Positions 58,154 through 64,000 of a stretch of DNA of 64,000 bases are shown piece by piece. A model generated the notes under the pieces. It was not told the origin of the DNA and did not search any database. It saw only the letters and a program-made list of their open reading frames with translations. The translations under genes and the position numbers were made by a program. The stretch is from Rhynchosporium graminicola (taxonomy: Eukaryota; Ascomycota; Leotiomycetes; Helotiales; Ploettnerulaceae). Location: positions 922,844 through 986,843 of the forward strand of contig FJUW01000020.1 of the NCBI GenBank assembly GCA_900074885.1, written 5' to 3'. The first letter of the stretch is position 1, and each line of letters starts with the position of its first letter.

Positions 58154-59269
58154 CCTCGGTCAGATATAATTACGTATAATAATATATATTATCTATAATA
58201 GACTTATATAAACTACTTTACTATAGATTCTGCGTTAATTATTAATAGTCTATTATATATGATTCCTTTCCTAAACTAATTAGTAATTATAATTAAGTTA
58301 GTATATCTTTCGCTTTCTAGAAGATTAATAATAAGATCGATAGAAGTTTCTTACTAGATATAGTCTAATAGTAGTAATAGCTTAAGGAATCCTTACCTCT
58401 AGTCTCGCTATATCTTATTCCTTCTATAAGTATTATAATTCCGAACGAACTTTCTCATATCTTCCGATATCTATAGCTAAAAGAACTACTAACTTATAGT
58501 AGTAGTAGTCGAATCTCGTTCTAAGTATTAATATATCTTAGTATTATATATTACTTAGATTAACTTTATATATAGTTCTTCGGAATTAAATACTTATAAT
58601 CTGCCTTGGAATTATAGTTTACTTACCTCTAATAGTAAGTATTCTAATACTAATACTTTTAACTTTAGTATAATAGGAAATACGCGCTACTTATCGCGCA
58701 CTACTTTAGCTACTTCCTAGTATATACTATCAGCTTATTCCGCTTATAACTAGAGTTCGTTAAGCGTTATAGAAGTAGTAATATTAATATCAATATCTAA
58801 GGCGGCTTTATTAACTACTTCAAGTTCTTTAACGTATAGGAATTCGTTCTATAGTCGCAAGGCGTCGTCTTCTTCTTAGCCTCTTCGATCTTATCATATT
58901 ATAACTAGAGCTATTATTACTATCCCTTATATAATAGTAGTAGTTCTCGTAGTACTTTCAGCTTAATTAATTAAACTAACTAGTACTAAAGTCGTTCGTC
59001 TTCTATACTATAGAGTATATCCTATTCGTATCGTAAAAGTATATCTATATATTTATTTTCTTTCCCCGGGATATAACTAATCGTATAGTTAAACTATAAG
59101 AGAAGTAAAGACTATTATATTGACTACTTCGTAAGTTATTATATTATTATAAAATACTCGAGGTTCTTATAATCAGTACGAATATAAAGTTCCTATACGC
59201 TTTTCAATTCATATTACTACTCCTTAAGGTAATAATATAATTACTAGTATTTCCTTATTATAAGATTTC

Positions 59270-59547
59270 TATGACGACAGCTTACCTGAATATCAAATGA
59301 AGAGAAGGATAGCTACCGGGGCCCAAGTTCACAGGTATTATAAGTATCCCGGTATAACTAGTATCTGACTCGGTATAATATCGGAATAGTACTAGTGTAT
59401 ATATATAAGGTGCCTTGTACCCTATCTCTCTTCTTCTTCCTTCCTTATCTTCTTATTTCCTTAGTAGTAGACTATATAAGATCGCTCTTAGCCCCCCTAC
59501 TTATTTTATCCCTGCTCGTATACTACCTTAAGTCTTATATTATTATA
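59270..59547 (+). repeat. 5' LTR of element E
   Basis: 278 bp, matching 37372-37639 and 20526-20793, with one extra 10-bp stretch (TATTATAAGT). It has the TATATATATAAGG box near 59400. The open frame at 59395-59589 is an accident of this LTR. Confidence 0.85.
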
Positions 59548-62427
59548 TTAAATAAGAAGATTAAGATAGCCGAAGATAGCTTAATATAATATCTTACCTT
59601 AAGTTTATTATTCGATAACTACTTATATATAGCTAAGATTCTAGAGATCTCTTAGATAGCTATAAATCAGGGTTTAATTTAGCTTATTATAAATAGTAAA
59701 ATAGAGGAGGTTTTCGCTAACGCTCCTTTAATAACTCTTATAGTATAAAGGAATTATAGATAGATCTTAAAGAAGGTATAATAATACCCCGGAACTTTAA
59801 CCTCTACGTATCGCCGCCGAAATAGCCTTAATATACCCTTTTTTAAGCTTTTATTATAGCTCCTAACTAATAAACTAGAGACCTCTCTAGTTCTAGAGGA
59901 ACTTAACTCGATCCCTTCTACTCTACCTCTGAACTTAATCTGTTATACTCTCCTTTACTCTAAATATCTCTTATACTAAAGAATATTAATATCTTATTAA
60001 GAAAGTACTAATTAAGAGGAAAAGGAAAATAAAAGCGAAACTTACTAAGAGTATAATCGCTAAGTACTCTTATTTCTATAGATAACTCGAATCTGATCTA
60101 TTCTCTCTTATAATAATTAGTAAAATAAGAGGAAAAGAATAACTCTCTAGAATATACTATAGATAGACTAATCTATATATAAGATAAGTTCCTCGCAAGG
60201 GTCCCTCGCTTATCTTCGACTCTTCTATTAAAGCTAGTATTATAATCTCTATATATTCCGGAGTTTAATAAGCTAGTAAACTCTATTCTAATATATAGTA
60301 CTAAGAGAGAGGATACTATTTCTAATAAACTATCGCTTTCTCCCGGCGCCGAATAAGTAGATTTACGCCCTAAGAAGTCTTATCTTACTAAGAAGATCCT
60401 ACCCTTAGATAATAGATTAGATCTTACCTTCCTCTAGCAGAAAGTATTAATACGAGACTAGCTAGCTATAAATACTAACTACTACCCTATAGACCTCTCC
60501 CGGCGCGTTCTTGTATAAGAACTAGTTACTAGAATAGCTAAGGAGTATCTTACGCCTTAATACCTTACTAATAAGTTTAAGACTAGCGATAAAATAATCT
60601 CCTTATTAGAGGAGAACTTTCTTATTAGTTTAGAAGAAGATAACTACTATAATACTTTTTATTACTTAGAAATATAATAACTTAGCTATACCCGCGAGAC
60701 TTTCGCTGAGTTTTATAATTAATTTTAAAGCGCTACTATCTAAGGTAAAGTTAAAAAGAAGGAGTAGTTCTTCTATATATGATAAGATTATATTATCCTT
60801 ATACGCTTTAACTCTTATTATTAAATTACTATAGAATAATAATTATACTTCTATAGTCAGATTATTACTTTCTTTTAATACTAAGTATTACTATAACTTA
60901 GAATATACTTATCCCGAGAAAACTATTACTTAGATATAGTACTATAAGCTTATTATTACTCTTGCGACCTCTTCTAGTTCTACTCCTTACTAGTTCCTAA
61001 GCTTAGCCCCTTAATAAACTACTCTTGTATTATACGTATATACTTCTACCCTAGTATAAGCTAGTACTCTCTCCGCGCTAAAACGCTCTACTACCTCGAC
61101 CGGAGAAACCCTTAATTATTATAATTATAGATAGCTTAGCTATATTAAGCTAGACTGCCTTAACTCGCTTAAAGTATAATTAATCGACGAATTTCCAGAA
61201 AAGGAAAGAGCGACTAAAGAGATAGTAGAAGATATATCTTCTGAATCTGAACTAATATTAAAAGGAAATAATAAAGCTTAAGTAAAAACTCCTTCTTAAG
61301 TCTACGTAAGTATAATCTATCTAATCTTAATCTTAACTCCCTGATAAGAAGTAAGTAATTTATATATCTAACTATAGTTAATATAAATAAGCTAGAAGTC
61401 TCTATAAATAGCTTAATCGATACTAAAGCGAATAGATACTTATTTATTAAGTGCACTCTTACTAGACGATTATTAGAAGCCCTCGGTATTAAAATCGAGC
61501 TACTACTGTATTCTATTCTAATACGTAGTTTCTAATAATCTATCCGAACTTATATTATCTATTTTATATATTTATATCTTTCTATTAATAATAATTATAT
61601 TTATAACTACTCTTTTATTCTTCTCGATTTAAGATAATAAGATATAATTATTAATATTAAATAGATATAACGATTTTAAGCTAAACTCGATACGCTCTAC
61701 TATAAGCTATTATAGCTAGATCGATATCTAGCTACTCTCTAATATAATAAGGAGATAATTATAACTCTACTACCTTATAAACTTAATATTAATCGATCTT
61801 ACTAAGTCGATACTAATACGCAGGACTTAGCTATAAACTAGTTAGACTAATACTAATCACTTTAAATAATAGCGATATAGTATATTAATATATTATCTCT
61901 ATTATTTAACTTATTCCTACTTATTACTAAGGAATCCGAACCCTTTTCTATTCCGAAAATATTAAGAAAAGTACCCGCGCCGAAACCTTACTACGAGTGT
62001 ACTTCTTAATCTTCGAGGATCTGGAAACTAGTTCCGATTTACTAAATTAGTACTATAGCTTTTTACTTTAATATAAAACGCGAAAGTTCTGAATTACTCT
62101 TTATTAGTATCTATAAGATAGATTATATCTTATAAGATCTTTTAGATAGCGACTCCCCTAAGGATCTTAATACTAAACAACTTATGGCTGAAAAACTATC
62201 GGAATAGTATTATACTCGTAAGAAAGCTTTTTCTAAGCGGGATTCTAATGTTCTTCTATTATATTACTTATATAATTATAGAATTATTCTAGAAGAACTA
62301 TTACTTAACGCGTATTCGCTCTTATATTAGTAATCTATAGAGAAACTATAGATAACTAAGGAGTACTTCATAGAGAACTTAGATAAAAGGTTTATTAAAT
62401 CTAGCTAAAGTCCCTTCCTTCGTATTA
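59548..62427 (+). pseudogene. Element E leader, Gag and protease remnant
   Basis: Leader to about 60000, then Gag with a zinc knuckle at about 61117-61158 (YYNYR-x-LSYIKLDC, fitting C-x2-C-x4-H-x4-C). The retropepsin follows at about 61410-61640: SLIDTKANRYLFI, from LIDTGAN, then RRLLEALGIK. The tail to 62427 probably belongs to the start of the reverse transcriptase region. The minus-strand open frame at 61214-61456 is antisense to this and not a gene. Confidence 0.75.
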
Positions 62428-64000
62428 TATCACGACCTGTACGTGAGGAGCCTCAGGCCTCCAGGCACGAGGGGGTAAGCGAGCCTTAGCAGCCGCGGCA
62501 GATTAGTCAGTATAGCCCTACGGCTATACCTTAAGGAAGGAGTCGAGAGTAGAACCTCTTCTTCTTATCTTTTCTTCTCTTTACTACGCGTACTCTTAAG
62601 GGCGAATATAAGTTATTATCACCCCTTATACTCTGCTATAATATAAGAAAAGATCAACTATCTTACTAGGAAGTAGTAATATCTATTTAGAAGCCTTAAA
62701 GCTAGTACTACCTTCTTAGTATAACTTCTACGACTTCTACCTTACCTGTACTCGATAACTTCGACTATACGCGCCGTCTACTTTTATACCTCAGAAGTAA
62801 GGTATTTCAGAGAAAGCTAAACTCCCTCTTTTAATTAATATTACTTCTATAGTATAATTCTACTAAAAAACCCTATTACGATATTTTTTACGCCTTTAGC
62901 CTCGTGCTCAGCTTTATATATCCTCGACCTTAAACCCTCCTAATATCGCGACTTCTACGAACCTCTACGACTTCTGCGAAGTTCCCTCTTACGATTCTAA
63001 CTCTATATATACTTATAAGAAGAGAACTCGATAGCCGAAGTAAAGTGAACTTATAAAAGGAATCTAAAGTAAACCTAATTAGTAACTTCCTAATACCTTA
63101 AATATATACTCTACTAAGGGACTTTAAGAATATGCTTACTCTCGCGCTATATTAATCTTTACCCCCTTGAATAGGTTACTATTAAGCTTTAGGTCCCTCT
63201 TAAGCGCGTTTTTTTTAGCTATAGTAGGCCCTCCTATATACGACCGCGCTGAAGCACTCGAGAGCCCTCTGTACTAGATAGACTTAGGTTCCCCGAACAG
63301 AAGATAAGTAGAAGCGCGCTAGCGGAGGATATTATTAGAGATACTATTAAGAGTAATATTATTAAGAAAGAAACCGGTTCAGAGTCTATTAATAACGACT
63401 TCGAGGAAGCGAACGAGGAACTTATACCTTAGCCCGAGTCCCTAAAACCTCTAAAGTTAACCTTAACTATCGATACTACTACTGCACTCCTACTTATATT
63501 ACTATTAATCTCTCTTATCTCGGAGACTGAATCTGCTACTCTTACTCCTATTACTAGAGAAAGTACTCTATTAGTTATTATAGCGGAAATAATTACTTTT
63601 AATACTACGCAGATAAAATAGATTACTAATCTAGTTACTACTAGTAAGACTACTAGAGCTAGAGATAATACTACTACCTATTAAGCTCGCGCTCTTACTA
63701 TAAACCTCTAGCTACCTGTTAATTACTACTTTCTAAAGATTAATTAAGCTATCGCCTCTATCGACGCTTATAAGATTTATTACTCCCGCCTTATCTTTAC
63801 TAACTATAAGAGTAAGATTAAGTATAACGCTTAGAAGATAGATATAAAGATCTTTATCGAAGAGTTCTCTAGTAATTTCTATACCGGCGCTACTTAAATT
63901 AAGGCTTACTTTAAGAGCACTAGAGGCGAGGCTAAGACTATTATTCTTTAGTATATAAATAATACTAAATTTAAAGATACTACTGATATCCTAGCTGCCC
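62428..64000 (+). mobile_element. LTR retrotransposon H, 5' part (runs off the edge)
   Basis: An LTR-like block starts TATCACGACCTGTACGTG at 62428 and ends about 62621 (GTTATTATCA). It is much less mutated than element E around it (CCTCAGGCCTCCAGGCACGA is readable). It is followed by leader and a Gag frame that continues past 64000. H is inserted in E, the innermost level of the right-hand nest. Confidence 0.7.
63250..64000 (+). pseudogene. Element H Gag, partial
   Basis: Open in a single frame for about 250 codons to the window edge with roughly eight TAA or TAG codons and no indel. Readable pieces include RFPEQKI, NNDFEEANEELIP and, near the edge, KIDIKIFIEEFSSNF and IKAYFKSTRGEAKTIIL. The latter is the usual capsid pattern of fungal Gypsy Gag (a helix, then a tract ending in G-x-A). 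The start is uncertain. Confidence 0.7.

Larger units (their letters stand above)
55002..59269 (-). mobile_element. Gypsy chromovirus I2, carrying three insertions
   Basis: 3' LTR at 55002-55700 (217 bp after removal of a solo LTR), purine tract at about 55701-55712. Then a chromodomain at about 55770-55890 (KFEVEEILVERSF, then YLVK-x-ISY), integrase to about 58950 and RNase H at about 59100-59200 (DYKNLEYF). Insertions: a C1-type solo LTR in the LTR, gag-only element M in the integrase, and element E at 59270 in RNase H. Same family as I1. Confidence 0.82.
59270..62427 (+). mobile_element. Gypsy-type element E, interrupted by H
   Basis: 5' LTR at 59270-59547 (278 bp, TATGACGACAG to TATTATTATA) inserted in I2 RNase H. 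The leader is shared with gag-only element E2, followed by gag, protease and the beginning of the pol region. At 62428 element H begins, so the rest of E lies beyond the window. This appears to be the autonomous relative of E2. Confidence 0.8.

Noticed and set aside
61214..61456. 80-codon reverse frame
   Set aside because: Antisense of element E Gag/protease, which is clearly coding on the plus strand.

Overview
The window looks like an AT-rich, transposon-packed block of a filamentous ascomycete (Pezizomycotina) genome that has been through repeat-induced point mutation (RIP). Nearly all of it is very TA-rich and poor in CA/TG. Recognisable retrotransposon frames run for hundreds of codons interrupted mainly by TAA, TAG and TGA where CAA, CAG, TGG or CGA would be expected. 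Cys, Gly and Trp codons are turned into Tyr, Ser/Arg or stop. I cannot name the species.

One intact gene is visible: a small DUF4267-type membrane protein (19435-19917). It sits in a short island of normal composition (about 18111-19917). A second, gene-free island of milder mutation lies at about 37818-39400 and holds fold-back elements.

Everything else is transposon wreckage, much of it nested. Left part: a Copia element B (486-14791, TSD GCTTT) contains a complete chromodomain Gypsy A (4294-10297, 182-bp LTRs, TSD CGATA). A motif-rich, repeat-degraded stretch follows (14797-18110). Middle: two reverse-strand Copia elements, C2 and C1 (20833-31164), are joined. C2's integrase is split by a short gag-only LTR element E2 (23969-26382, TSD ACTAT), which itself carries a solo LTR. 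Then come a reversed fragment of B, a Gypsy G1, and an inverted second C1 5' end with a solo LTR of family E inside it. Right part: Gypsy I1, a second copy of family A (L), an LTR-like element J, Mutator-like (MULE) ends, and Gypsy G3. A 566-bp MULE derivative with an 8-bp TSD follows. The last nest is G2, broken by I2. I2 holds a solo C1-type LTR, a gag-only element M (56607-58153, TSD CCTCG) and element E, and E is broken by element H, which runs off the right edge.

The most interesting pattern is that three unrelated LTR retrotransposon families (Gypsy A, Copia B, Gypsy G) each carry a decayed but clearly open frame on the strand opposite pol, between pol and the 3' LTR. In family G two copies preserve exactly 615 bp without an indel. 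The frame has a zinc-cluster-like Cys pattern followed by a charged helical region. The window also holds two independent gag-only LTR elements. No rRNA, CRISPR array or bacterial-type feature was seen.
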